From contig NC_061514.1 in assembly GCF_022539505.1 (NCBI RefSeq), positions 324,615,090-324,679,089 on the forward strand: a stretch of 64,000 bases of DNA, in the 5' to 3' direction. A program made the position numbers and the translations under genes. The DNA is from Lolium rigidum (Eukaryota; Streptophyta; Magnoliopsida; Poales; Poaceae). The notes beneath the pieces were generated by a model, which was not told the DNA's origin, did not search any database, and saw only the letters and a program-made list of their open reading frames with translations. Shown here one piece after another: positions 25,345-35,916 of the stretch. Every line of letters starts with the position of its first letter. The stretch's first letter is position 1.

Positions 25345-25745
25345 GCGCCACACTTAAGTGGATGTGTGGCGCCGTGGCATCGGCGCCACACATGCTAGTG
25401 TGGCGCCCGTGGCATCGGCGCCACACATAGAGCCTCGCAAAAACGGCTAAGTCCCAGACGTCCGGAGCCCCTGGATGTTTTCGACCGAGAACTTGATATA
25501 AGTTGGCATGTGTGGCGCCGATGGGAGGGCGCCACACATGCTGCCACGTCGGATGGGCGCACCGGCTCGGTGTCGATGGCGCCACGTCGGCTGGGTGTGT
25601 GGCGCCGGCGAGGAGGAGCCACATGGGCATGTGTGGCGCCCGTGGGAGGGGCGCCACACAAAAGGGTTAGATTGGTGAAATAGTTTCGCCGGAGGGTTAG
25701 TCTGTGCTTTTCTTCCACTTTTGGGTTATTTTTGTGTAAATCGCC
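25345..25745. repeat. Right terminal inverted repeat with hairpin units
   Basis: The inverted partner of 21487-22012. It holds about four TGTGGCGCC/GGCGCCACA units (25364-25427, 25508-25541, 25630-25660) and the same outer 115 bases, including a block that contains GGAGCCCCTGGATGTTTTCG in both ends. Confidence 0.8.
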
Positions 25746-25754
25746 TTCACTTGC

Positions 25755-26094
25755 AATTGGAAAATCTCGGTTGCAACCCAACTTGCAACTCGAATGCACG
25801 AATCACGATGCAATCAAACGGTGTAGAAATTAACTGAGCAAGAATTAGTTAAGAATTAGCAAATCCAAAAAAAAAACAGTCAAATCGCACCAACCGAATC
25901 AGGTTGTGTGAAGCGAATCCGATTATAAACTCATCTAATGCCTCCATCAGCTCATCCGATCCACGAGCACGCCACTTCGCTCGCCTTGTTTAATCACTCC
26001 AATCCACAGATCGTGGTCGCTGACTGCTGATGAGCTTAGACAAAGCTACAGCCAGCCCACGAGAGGCAACCTGAGCTCCAAGATCCATCTATCC
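25755..26094 (+). promoter_or_regulatory. Promoter and 5' leader of the P450 gene
   Basis: The 340 bases between the Mutator-like element and the P450 start codon. A TATA-like TTATAAAC lies at 25923-25930, about 165 bases before the ATG, followed by C-rich leader-like sequence. Upstream are GTTGCAAC-type palindromes. Any promoter elements further upstream have been displaced 4.3 kb by the transposon. Inference from position. Confidence 0.4.
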
Positions 26095-28536
26095 ATGGCG
26101 GACACCGCGACGCTCTCCTTCCTACTCCTCTCGCTCGCCGCGCCTCTCTTGCTCCTCGCCATCCTCCTCCTCGGGAGCCGCCGGAACAAGAAGCGCCTGC
26201 GGCTGCCGCCGAGCCCGCCGTCCCTGCCCGTCATCGGCCACCTGCACCTCTTCAAGAAGCCCCTCCACCGCGCGCTGGCCTCCCTCGCGGCGGCGCACGG
26301 GCCCGTGCTCCTCCTCCGGTTCGGCTCCCGCCGCGTGCTCCACGTCGCCGACCCCGCCGCCGCCGAGGAGTGCCTCGGCACGCACGACGTCCTCTTCGCC
26401 AACCGCCCGCGCCTCCCCTCCGCGCGCCACCTCTCCAACGGCTACACCACGCTCGGCTCCTCCAGCTACGGCCCCAACTGGCGCAACCTCCGCCGCATCG
26501 CCACCGTCGAGGTGCTCTCCGCGCACAGCGTCCTCCGCTCGGCACCCGCGCGCGCCGCCGAGGTCCGGGACACCGCGCGGCGGCTCGTCCTCGACGCCCA
26601 CGAGGCCTCGGACTCGCGGCCCGCGCGCGCCGACGTGAAGGCGCGCGCGTTCGAGCTGGCGCTGAACGTCGCGGCGCGGATGATCGCCGGGAAGCGGTAC
26701 TACGGCGGCGGCGAGGAGTCCGAGTCCGAGGAGGCGGCCAGGTTCCGGGAGATGGTGCGCGAGTACTTCGCCATGCACGGGGCGTCCAACCTGCAGGACT
26801 TTTTGCCGGTGCTCGGCATGGTGGACTTCGGCGGCGCCAAGCGCCGGGCGGTTAGGCTCTCCAGGACGCGCAACGAGTGGGCGCAGCGGCTCATCGACGA
26901 GCACCGCGCCGCCGCCGCCGATGACGACGAGGGGAGGAGGAGCAGCCGTGGTGGCAGGACGATGGTCGGCGACCTGCTGGACATGCAGGCGGCCGACCCG
27001 GAGGCCTACAGCGACAAGGTCATCAGAGCGCTCTGCCTGGTGAGCAACTTGCTTCCTCTCTCTCGTTCTGATTCGCAAATTGCAAGAGCTAGACACTGCA
27101 TTAGCATCTGCTCATGGATTTATTCAGTAGCAGATCCTATACAAATTACAAAGTACTTAAGCTGCATTTGGTCAACCTGTAAAGGATTAACATAGGGATC
27201 TTAAATCACGTCCTTGTCATCGATATGGCCACCGATCTTCCTCTCCACATCTTCAGCAATCGCGAAATGGAAACATTTTTCAGCAGTCGCTGGAACCCAA
27301 ATTTTCTTTATGCCACCTAAAAGCGACAGCTTTCACAATCAATATTCATTGTCACGTTTTATCTATACATTATTATACTCCTCTCCACATCGTCAGCGAC
27401 CAAGAAATGGAAACGGTTTCAGCCGTCGCTCGAACCCGAATTTTCTTTCTGCTGTCGAAAAGCGACAGCTTTCACAATCAATATTCTTTGGCACGTTTTA
27501 TCTATAGTGTATCTGATTTTTTTTATTGATTAATCCTCCTTGCCATTTCAAGAGTAAGCGGACTGGGAAATCCTCCTTGATATAACTGACTCTGCAAAAT
27601 GTGCATGTAGCCCCCGTGACTTTTTTGGGGTAGCTAATTACAATATGTACCTTGATGCACTAGATTATTATGTAGCCCATGTGTTTGCTAGTGATTAATT
27701 CCTGTAATACACATGTACACTGAGCAACGTACCAGTCTACCAGATCATCCGTTGCAACTTCGAAATTTGCCTCTGTCATCATGATTATTGTTACACTCTG
27801 AACTAAACATCAAATGCAACAATGTATTTTCTCCAGCTTCTCTGAGCACATAAGTAACATCGCTCCGATTGATCTTAACCATCAACACATCAATAGCTCA
27901 TGTCAATCTTTGCTGAAACAGAGCATCCTGCAAACAGGAACGGACACCTCATCGAGCGCCATTGAATGGGGCATGGCGGAGCTGATAAACCACCCGGCAG
28001 CAATGGCCAAGGCTAGGGCGGAGCTTGACAAGGTCGTCGGCACAGGGCGCCTCCTGGAGGAAGCTGACCTGCCAAGCCTCCCTTACCTCCAGTGCATCAT
28101 TACGGAGATCCTGCGGCTGCACCCAATTGGCCCGCTCCTTGCGCCGCACGAGTCATCCGCTGACTGCACTGTCGCTGGTTACGACATCCCGGCTGGGACG
28201 ATGCTTCTCGTCAATGTGCACATGATGCACAGGGACGCGGGCATTTGGGAGGAGCCGGAGAGGTTTATGCCGGAAAGGTTTGAAGGTGGAAAGGGCGAGG
28301 GAAAATGGATGCTACCATTCGGCATGGGGCGGAGGCGGTGCCCGGGCGAGGGGTTCGCCATGAAGGTCGTTGGCCTCACGCTGGGCACGTTGATGCAGTG
28401 CTTCGAGTGGAGCAGGGTCGGGGAGGAGGCAGTTGACATGTCTGAAGGGTCGGGGCTGACCATGCCCATGGCCGTGCCGTTGGAGGCGTTGTACTGGCCT
28501 CGTGCAGAGATGGCATCACTGCTAAGAACACTTTAG
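26095..28536 (+). CDS. Cytochrome P450, CYP81-type, two exons
   Basis: A haem-thiolate monooxygenase expected on the ER membrane. Exon 1 is 26095-27039 and exon 2 is 27922-28536, joined in phase 0 across an 882-base GT-AG intron, giving 519 residues, a normal length. Seen in order: a hydrophobic anchor (about residues 7-28), a Pro-rich hinge PPSPPSLPVIG (38-48), the oxygen-binding helix TGTDTSS (320-326), the ExxR pair E377/R380 in EILRLHP, a PERF region (427-435) and the haem loop FGMGRRRCPG with Cys455. The intron position before SILQTGTDTS and segments such as NGYTTLGSSSYGPNWRNLRRI point to CYP81, a family that hydroxylates specialised metabolites and some xenobiotics. The substrate cannot be read from sequence. 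All key residues are intact. Exon 1 is very GC-rich, as in many grass genes. Confidence 0.93.
27241..27506 (+). repeat. Tandem duplication in the P450 intron
   Basis: Two copies of a 140-base unit (27241-27380 and 27381-27506) both begin CTCTCCACATC and contain AAAGCGACAGCTTTCACAA. They have diverged by several substitutions and sit wholly inside the intron, so they should not affect the protein. Confidence 0.75.
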
Positions 28537-28585
28537 GAAAGGAAAAGGTGTATCATTACTTTGTTCTTCCAAAAAAATTACTGAT

Positions 28586-28591
28586 AATAAA
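28586..28591 (+). terminator. Polyadenylation signal candidate of the P450 gene
   Basis: AATAAA fifty bases after the stop codon. Position is typical of a plant near-upstream element; cleavage would follow within about 30 bases. Confidence 0.45.
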
Positions 28592-29120
28592 GCAATGTCA
28601 AGAACAGGAAAGCCAGGAAAATTACCTTTGATTTCAAATGTTTGTTCTGGATCACAGGCTGAACATGCAGACTGAATATTCCATCGAGATATATTTGTGT
28701 TGGAACCAAAACTTAGCCCCTATTGAAAGCTTCTAGTTACATGAGAACATAAGGTTGGGGCAGAAACAAAAAAACAGAAACATTAAATATACGCAGAGGC
28801 AAGAACCTCGAGCACAAGCAAAATAAGCTGGAGCTGATGCACAGCACAAGCACAAAAACATTATGAACATGAGAAATAAACTCATGTATGGCAGAAACAG
28901 GAGGACCTTGCCGAACACTGTGTGCATGTTTTCATACTAATGATGAACTTCATAAGCAACAGTCGTCATACTAGAAGATATCCACAAGCTGCTAGAGTAT
29001 TTCCAGTACTTCAATGAAAAACCAACTGAAACCAATAAGAGGGATCTCAAGACTGCCCCAGGAACATGGTCCATCAGATCATGGATGTGTTTCAACAAGC
29101 ATTAGATTCGACTGGACAAA

Positions 29121-29288
29121 TATTGATAGCTGGGTTTCCGATCAAATTACTAATCTGTAATCCCTTAAACACATATACAAGACCTTCAGATGAAACGGTA
29201 TTGGACAACATCAATCCTGAACCTTTTCTGTCCCCTTCTCCAAACTCCACTACTCGCAAAGCATCTTACCCGGCACAGCAAGATCTCC
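29121..29288. repeat. Direct repeat, copy 1 (168 bp)
   Basis: Starts TATTGATAGCTGGGTTTCC and recurs at 30027-30195 with only a few differences. The copies are 906 bases apart in the same orientation. No transposon termini are visible. Confidence 0.85.
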
Positions 29289-30026
29289 AAACTCCACTAC
29301 ATGAATGAAAGAGTATCTACTACGGAGGGAAGAGAGAAATAAATGGCATGAAAGCTGCACAGCAAAGGGTGCAGTACTGCTTCAATACCATATGATATTA
29401 TAACAATTCGAATCAAACCACACAAGAAAGCAAAATCAAACCTGCTGAATTATTAATGGCTAAACAGAGCGCTAGTATCCAATAGAATGGGAATTGTTTA
29501 ATGGGACGAGTTGCGCATATGGATCAAATGTACAACCAGCGACATACCACTAGAACAATCACAAAGATTTTGCACATGACGATCAATGGTTACCTTAAAT
29601 TCTTCCTATCATATCAGGAGCTCTATTTCCAAAATTACTCAGATATGCAATTCTGGCACAAATCAAGAGTGTAAGCAACATTTTGGTAAGAACTAGGAAG
29701 TTGGTATGCTTTAAAAGATCACTTATCATTGACAGCTTCTTTTTCTCACACAATAGCAAGATAGAAGAACGTTCTTAGATTAAAAATAATAAGACACCAA
29801 CCTGTCCAGTAGCAGTTTTCAAACAAATTATGCCAGCCTAATACTATATTCTTTGCTAAAGAAAGAATTAACTTGCGGATATCGACATACAAAGAAAGTA
29901 AATTTTCATTATAACTAACAAGAATATCAGCACTAGGAAAAACATCCCCGGGGAATGCGTATAAAAGATAAGAGTAAATAAACCAGGACAACATACTTGG
30001 CGTTTCACTTTAGGAGCTGCAACAGT

Positions 30027-30195
30027 TATTGATAGCTGGGTTTCCGATCAAATTACTAATCTGTAATCCCTTAAACACATATACAAGACCTTCAGATGAA
30101 ACAGTATGGGACAACATCAATCCTGAACCTTTTTCTGTCCCCTTCTCCAAACTCCACTACTCGCAAAGCATCTTACCCGGCACAGCGAGATCTCC
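30027..30195. repeat. Direct repeat, copy 2 (169 bp)
   Basis: Partner of 29121-29288, about 95% alike by eye. Similarity ends abruptly on both sides. Confidence 0.85.
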
Positions 30196-30875
30196 TCAGA
30201 CTACCTACTACAAAAAGGCAGCATCCTCTTTCCACCTTAAAACCTCTGGCAAAAACTTAACATGCTAGTACCAGAAAAGATTCTCAGTTACTATGCATCG
30301 CACACACGTCCAGAAGAAGCGTACCTCGAGAAGTCGTAAGCCAGTAAACAGAGCAGCCCCGTCATGCTGGGCAAGGGCCATAGGATAGAAACAGTGAAAC
30401 AGAGGGTTTCCAAGATGTACTAGAGCTCTGTTCTTCCAGTATGGTTCATGTCCCAGCGATCGTGTTTACTAGAGTTCTCTTGCTTCCGCCATTTTTACTG
30501 GATGGTAAGCTAGCAGTTTCCATGCCACAACTCAATGATGTCAAATTCCCATTTGTAGGATGCTGTGTAAGAGAAATATCAATCAAGTTAGGGTCAATTC
30601 TCAATAGGTTCATGAAGCTAGCAATCGAAGAATAACAGATTTAACGTTACTTGTTACCCCAAATAAATGATGCACACATGTTTGTAAAATGGAGAAGTGG
30701 TGCATGTATCAAGAATATGCTTGCATGTATCAAGAATATGCTCCCTTCGAGCCATAATAAGTGCAGGAGGTTTAGTTCAAATAGGTCCAATTTGAACTAA
30801 AGCCCCAACACCTATTTTGGATCTGAGGGAGTAGAAGGAATCAAGGGTAATGCCCTCGACAAAATAATGGGTAGT

Positions 30876-31156
30876 TGTCATGACCGCACTTATGGAGGCA
30901 TTGGGCCGTGTCGCCTTGGCCCGTGTCACCTTGGGCCATGGGTCAGCCTTGCTTGGAGGAGGACGGGTGCAGAATATATACACAGGAGGAGCTACACGGG
31001 GAAGGCATCAAACAGAAACAGAGAAATGGAACTCCTCATCTATCTTCTTCTTCCTCTGGTCTAAATCCTCCTCTCCTTCAGGTCTGGTTGGTACCACAAG
31101 CAACCGCTGTATCGACCTCACGCCCCGATCCTCACCGGCGGCAACGGGGTGTGACA
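30876..31156 (+). mobile_element. Solo LTR, 281 bp
   Basis: Begins TGTCATGACC and ends GTGTGACA, with TGTCA/TGACA inverted tips, and is flanked by the 5-bp duplication GTAGT (30871-30875 and 31157-31161). A TATATACA motif at about 30976 on the plus strand could be its promoter. The short length suggests a Copia-type or TRIM-type LTR left after recombination between the two LTRs of an element. Confidence 0.75.
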
Positions 31157-31633
31157 GTAGTCTATTCAATTTTGCATCTACTGTGCAAATATATACTATC
31201 TTGATAGAGACATTCCATTTCTACCAAACCATGTTAGCTGCAGCTCTTTTTTATGTTAGCAGCTGTTTAAATAATACTAATATAATGTACAGCATGCATG
31301 TTCAAGACTACATACATGATACATATTTCCAACTGGTGTACCAATGCATAGTTAACGCAGAAATGTTATGCTTCAAAGAACTCAAATGACGACTTCGGTA
31401 ATTTGAAGTTATAAATTCAGCACAACTGCACAATACATAGTTAAAGTGTACGTCTTACGAAAATCAGGTCCATTTGTTCACTCTTTTCATGTGTCCTGTC
31501 TCCTCTAAACCCACCAAGATTTAAAGTTCAGTAGCACTATTTTAACTATGATTATGAAGTGATGAACATAATAAATGAAAAGATACAAACACTGAGTGTA
31601 AGGCCACATAATACTACCAAATAAAGCCTGTGA

Positions 31634-31760
31634 TGTATTTCGCCTTTTTGTTTTCGTAACTTTGGACTCGTGAGACAACAAACGGCTGTGTGCATCCTGG
31701 TTATGCAGAGGCTGGATGTAATTGCTTCTTGAAGTAATAAAGCATCCTTTATCGGAAAAA
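31634..31760 (+). mobile_element. Very short LINE tail
   Basis: A 127-base insert ending AAGCATCCTTTATCGG plus an A run, flanked by the 15-bp duplication AAATAAAGCCTGTGA (31619-31633 and 31761-31775). This is the product of severe 5' truncation during target-primed reverse transcription. The tail resembles that of the LINE at 20375-21112. Confidence 0.85.
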
Positions 31761-32315
31761 AAATAAAGCCTGTGAAAGAGAAGAAAAGGAACAGATCAAG
31801 CTTACCACATCATACACTAAAGAGTAATAATGATGGGAAAAACAATTGTAGAACTTACAAACATAGAGCCAAAAACATTACCAGGATGTTCCACCCTCTT
31901 CTAAATTAGATTTTCCAGGATGCCCTGCATACACATGCATTTTCTGATGCCCCAGAACTGGAGTCACCATTCCTAAGAAAATGCACTCACATTCTGCAAA
32001 TGCCATTTGGCAGACCTATGGATGAATGTCTAGAAGAAATAGACATGATTTCTCCAGCTGGAAGAAGTCGGATTACATCAGTGATGATTTTCTGCTGACA
32101 ATATAATTACATGGCCTGACACAATACATGGGATATTCAAGATGGTGAAAATCCCATTCTTTGGGTATCTATTACAGCACACTTCTTCATGAGAGGAATA
32201 ATATGTAGAAGCAACATTATGCATGGTGTTCCTGTCCGAGTTGAGTGCCCATGAATATTAAGTGAGCATAGGTTATATCTATCCCTCAACTAGAAATAGA
32301 TGGCCTTATCTACTA

Positions 32316-32362
32316 CTCCCTCCATATTGGTTGTAATAACATCTTATATTGGACCGAGGGAG
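32316..32362. mobile_element. Stowaway-type MITE remnant
   Basis: Starts CTCCCTCC and ends GAGGGAG, with TA on both sides (32314-32315 and 32363-32364). Inverted CTCCCTCC termini and a TA duplication are typical of Stowaway MITEs; at 47 bp it is an internally deleted copy. Confidence 0.65.
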
Positions 32363-33316
32363 TAGTTACTGCGGCTAACACCTCTGAAATTTCAGGCGAA
32401 AGTATACAGATTACAGCACTACCCTCTAAAGAAGAAGAATTTAAGGTGTATCAATTCAACAAAAGCACACATACAACATAGAACCTCCTCAAATCTAATA
32501 GCTGAAAGCAAAACTGCAAGTAACAACTAATGCATAGAGCTGAAATTTGCATGCATTAACACCTGACTGGACCCAGATTGCATGAAGCCATGAACAATGG
32601 ACTCAATCAGTCTCTACTTGTGACCAAACTCCCGCAATATGGTCCAGATACATCAGTGCTGGTATGAAGAATAAAACATTGAATGATCCATCCAAATCCT
32701 CTTCTAAAGAGTGGCACGGTACTCATGTACCCATCTCCTGCAGTCCTGCTGCAAGGAGCAAGCGAATCCAGGAATCGGTCTACAGTATCAATAAGAGATC
32801 AGTATCAATAAGAGATCGATAAAACCTAGCAGCATGGAACCTGTAAACAACGTAAGGTTTAAGAACCTGAAAGCCTACAGAAATAAATTTGGAAGGCTTT
32901 TTGTACCTGGCATCAGCTACCATGGACATTACAATTCTAGAATGAAACTAAATGCTTGTTCTGGCTGTATTCAAACTAGATAAACTAAACCATGCAATGC
33001 TGAGAAGTGCCACACTAATGAGGGTGGAAACAATCTTGCTAGCAGCACCAATATTCGCAGCTTCAATGTCATACAAGATGATGAAAATGGCACATTTACA
33101 TTTGCAACTGATAATTAGAATATCGAAGCATGCTCACAAATACTGAATTACTGTATCTAAGATCTAGAGCAGCCTATCATATTTCATGTGAGGAAGGATT
33201 TAAAAATATCAGGATAAACACGATCCTCCAGGAAACATGACCATATCATCAAACAAAAATATTACATCCTAACACCCAAAGCCGTAAGAATGACAAAAGC
33301 AAGCAGAGAGCACAGA

Positions 33317-33325
33317 CTTACCACA
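33317..33325 (-). other. Splice donor directly after the F-box stop codon
   Basis: The minus strand reads TGA TGTG then GTAAGTCTG, a near-consensus 5' splice site seven bases after the stop. It suggests an intron in the 3' untranslated region. The acceptor is not identified. Confidence 0.45.
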
Positions 33326-34558
33326 TCAGATGGTAGGAAGCGAGAGCGACGGGGCGAATCCAGTGTAAAGGTAGGCTTCGTTGACAGTAGCAGAACTAAT
33401 CTCAGCGAACCTACCAACCTCCATAGTCCTGACGTCGAACCAAAAGTAGGTGACATTCTGCTCAACCGGGTCTCCCAAGTTCTCCTTCGGGTGATCCAGC
33501 TTTATGAACAAGCGCTGCTCAAACGCACCTATGATGCCCCGAAACCGGTCTCCCCATTCCTCCGGCAACGTGATCTTGTGCCGCAGCTGCCACCGGTCAG
33601 TGAAGGACATGAAGGTGTAGAAATACAGGACACATCTCTTATCGGCCCGGAAAAGATCCGAGACCACGACGGTGGTCCTGCCTTGCTCCGACTCCAGAGT
33701 GGTGATCTGGTTGCTGAACATCATGGTGCGGCCTAGCAGGACGGGCGAAATGTCGAGGATGGAGAACTCCATCCTGCGGGCGTCCAGCACGAGCCACCTC
33801 CGCGTGAGAGTGATCATCCAGTAGAAGCAGCCGTGCGCATGGTTGCGCTGTCCCAGGCGGACGCCCATGACCCTCCGCATGCTCAGAGCTTGGTGCACGG
33901 GAGGTGAGAGGGCGTGCCAGTGCTGAGACTCGGAGCAGAAGGAGAAGGCGACCAGCTTCCCCCGGCAGCACGCCATCCAGATGACGGCGAAGGGGAGCGG
34001 CGAGGTGTTGTTGTTGTCGGGGGTGCAGCGGGGGGCGGCGAGGAAGATCTCGTTGCTGCGGGAGTGCAGCCCCTCGTCCCCGCCGCGCTGCAGGTAGGGG
34101 TTCTCGACGGAGGCGGCGAGGTCGGCGGGGATGGGCGGGAGCAGGACGTAGCGGCGGGAGAGCGGGTCGCAGACGGAGATTTCGGTGAAGGCCGTGGAGC
34201 CGGCGGGCGCGGCGCGGTCGAGGAGGAAGCGGCCGTCGCGGTGGTCGCGGACGAGCCACGCGCGCGCGGGGGCCGGGAGGAAGGCGAAGGAGAAGTCGGC
34301 GGCGAGCGCGAGCGCGCGGGCGGCGGGGGACGTGGGGTTCGGCGGGAAGGCCGGGTAGAAGGCGGCGCCGTCGGGGAAGAAGACGCCGAGCGGGGGCGGC
34401 GCGTGGAGGGAGCGGAATTGGCGGAGGAACCGCGCGGAGGTGGCCACGCGGTGGAGCGAGGCGCAGGATGAGGAGGCGCGCGCGAGGTCCGCCGGCGACG
34501 GCACGCGGGCGAGGACCTCCGCGAGGAGGTCGTCGGTGAGGGCGAGCAGGGAGCCCAT
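33326..34558 (-). CDS. F-box protein
   Basis: A single-exon frame of 410 residues. The N-terminus carries an F-box: LTDDLLAEVLARVPSPADL followed by CASLHRVATSARFLRQFRSLH (about residues 6-50), the surface that binds SKP1 in SCF ubiquitin ligases. The C-terminal 350 residues resemble the variable substrate-recognition region of the large grass F-box families, with LVRDHRDGRFLLDRA and a CDPLSRRYVLLPPIP segment where beta-propeller-like F-box-associated domains usually begin. I chose the Met at 34558 because the F-box starts directly after it; the frame stays open 41 codons further upstream (to 34681) with no conserved sequence. The 5' half is strongly GC-rich. The target protein is unknown. Confidence 0.85.
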   Translation of the reverse strand: MGSLLALTDDLLAEVLARVPSPADLARASSSCASLHRVATSARFLRQFRSLHAPPPLGVFFPDGAAFYPAFPPNPTSPAARALALAADFSFAFLPAPARAWLVRDHRDGRFLLDRAAPAGSTAFTEISVCDPLSRRYVLLPPIPADLAASVENPYLQRGGDEGLHSRSNEIFLAAPRCTPDNNNTSPLPFAVIWMACCRGKLVAFSFCSESQHWHALSPPVHQALSMRRVMGVRLGQRNHAHGCFYWMITLTRRWLVLDARRMEFSILDISPVLLGRTMMFSNQITTLESEQGRTTVVVSDLFRADKRCVLYFYTFMSFTDRWQLRHKITLPEEWGDRFRGIIGAFEQRLFIKLDHPKENLGDPVEQNVTYFWFDVRTMEVGRFAEISSATVNEAYLYTGFAPSLSLPTI

Positions 34559-34681
34559 CGGCGGCGGATCTGCGGCGACCGTGCGGACAAGGAAACGCTG
34601 TTCAGAATGGTCGGTCGTGTTGCAGCCACGCTTCGAGGTCGGTCGGGTTAAGAAACTGCCAATTTTGCCGGTCCGGCCCAT

Positions 34682-35916
34682 CTTGGTACTCTCGGCCCGA
34701 GATCAAGCCCAACTCTAGCCCAAACTAGGGCAGGTCTTTAAATTTGCTCAAAGTGGATTAGCGTACAGAGATACTTGAAAAAAGGCAGGGTTAGTGATCT
34801 TTGCTTTTACTTTAGCTATGTAAATATAGAAATTTGAGTTAGTTCATAGCAATTTCCTTGAAGCTTCTTTTGCATGTCAAGTAGAAACACAAGCTGGTAC
34901 AAGAAGAGCAGCAGAAATCATTTCTCTCACTCTCTCTTCTCCTACCTATAATATTTATGCAAAAATTTAAAAATTACTCAAAGGCTTAGCATGATGGATG
35001 TTCTTGGACCCCCACAACAATTTCTACCAAACTCCGCCAGTTGGTCACACACAAAAGACTACAAAACATTAGAATTTCATATGAAAAACTTTACACTAGT
35101 GAAATAGAAATTCGGTAATTAGTACATTTGATAGACACGTGTGTATACATATGTACATCTAGAATTAATCACAGGACAAAATTATGGGAGTAACTAATTC
35201 TTACGCCCATGCAAAAGGTGAGTAGAGGAGTAGACATTTTTGGTGCTGAATTAATAAGAGGATAGGATACACGGTCTCTCAAGAATACATGTATATGATG
35301 ACAGGTATAAAGTTGCGAATCTTAGGAGAGTTGCTTCTGGAACAGCTTAGTTACATGATTATGTTGTTAGTCTCCACTAACAAACACTCAGAACGTAGGG
35401 AAGGCGACGGCCAGTGTTGTTCCCAAATGTTGTTCTGTACATTTGGGAAGGCTGGATATAATTCGTGCGATGGACAAAGGTAATTTAAAAAAATTGCAGT
35501 ATTTTTTTGGGGTAAAAGGAGTCAGAGTAGAGGCATGATAGGCCACAGTTTAGGCCATCTCTTGATTATTGGATCTCAAAAGTAGAAGTTATATTGATAC
35601 GAGTACACAAACAAATGCCCCTAACTTGTGGGGTCAAGGTGAGCACCACTTTGCGCTGCCCTACGAGCCGGCCCTGGGTGGAAATTGAGACGGCAAAATC
35701 TTGAGGTAATTTTCATCTTTTTACCGGTCGCTCATAATACTAGATAGGTCTAAGTCTAACAACAGTAGCTTAACCAAAGGGGTCGACTTGAACTCTTCCA
35801 CACCCTCTTGCCAGAGGTTTTAAGACCTAGAATGGAGAACTCCTCAGTTCGCTGGTTAAATTGATGGCCAGGAGTGCATAGTTTGTTAACCAGCGGTAGA
35901 TTGACATGGTCGAAAG
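34682..35916. other. Upstream region of the F-box gene and AT-rich spacer
   Basis: The first few hundred bases upstream of the F-box start (from 34559) should contain its promoter, but I find no clear TATA box. The rest is AT-rich with no gene, repeat pair or transposon boundary that I can support. Confidence 0.4.

Larger units (their letters stand above)
21487..25745 (-). mobile_element. Mutator-like element carrying a plant mobile domain gene
   Basis: A 4259-bp element with a perfect 9-bp duplication TTCACTTGC (21478-21486 and 25746-25754) and long inverted ends starting GGCGATTTACACAAAAATAA. Nine-base duplications and long inverted ends are the Mutator hallmark. The interior encodes no MURA-type transposase that I can find. 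Instead it carries a minus-strand gene with a plant mobile domain, so it would move only with a transposase supplied in trans. It sits about 350 bp upstream of the P450 start codon. Confidence 0.85.
28600..33325. other. Spacer between the P450 and F-box genes
   Basis: AT-rich sequence with no coding frame I can support. It holds a pair of direct repeats (29121-29288 and 30027-30195), a solo LTR (30876-31156), a LINE tail (31634-31760) and a Stowaway remnant (32316-32362), each listed separately. Part of it may be 3' untranslated exons or introns of the F-box gene, because a strong splice donor follows that gene's stop codon. Confidence 0.5.

Noticed and set aside
26122..27096. 324-codon minus frame opposite the P450
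   Set aside because: Shadow frame caused by high GC at third positions of exon 1; the plus strand has all P450 motifs.
27814..27921. Extension of P450 exon 2 upstream to the ATG at 27814
   Set aside because: The acceptor at 27921 joins exon 1 in phase directly to the conserved helix; the upstream codons have no similarity to P450 sequence.
33883..34629. Long Ser/Pro/Arg-rich minus frame overlapping the F-box gene
   Set aside because: A GC-driven shadow in another frame.
34559..34681. Upstream Met of the F-box frame as the start
   Set aside because: The 41 extra codons have no conserved sequence and read like untranslated leader; the F-box begins at the Met at 34558.
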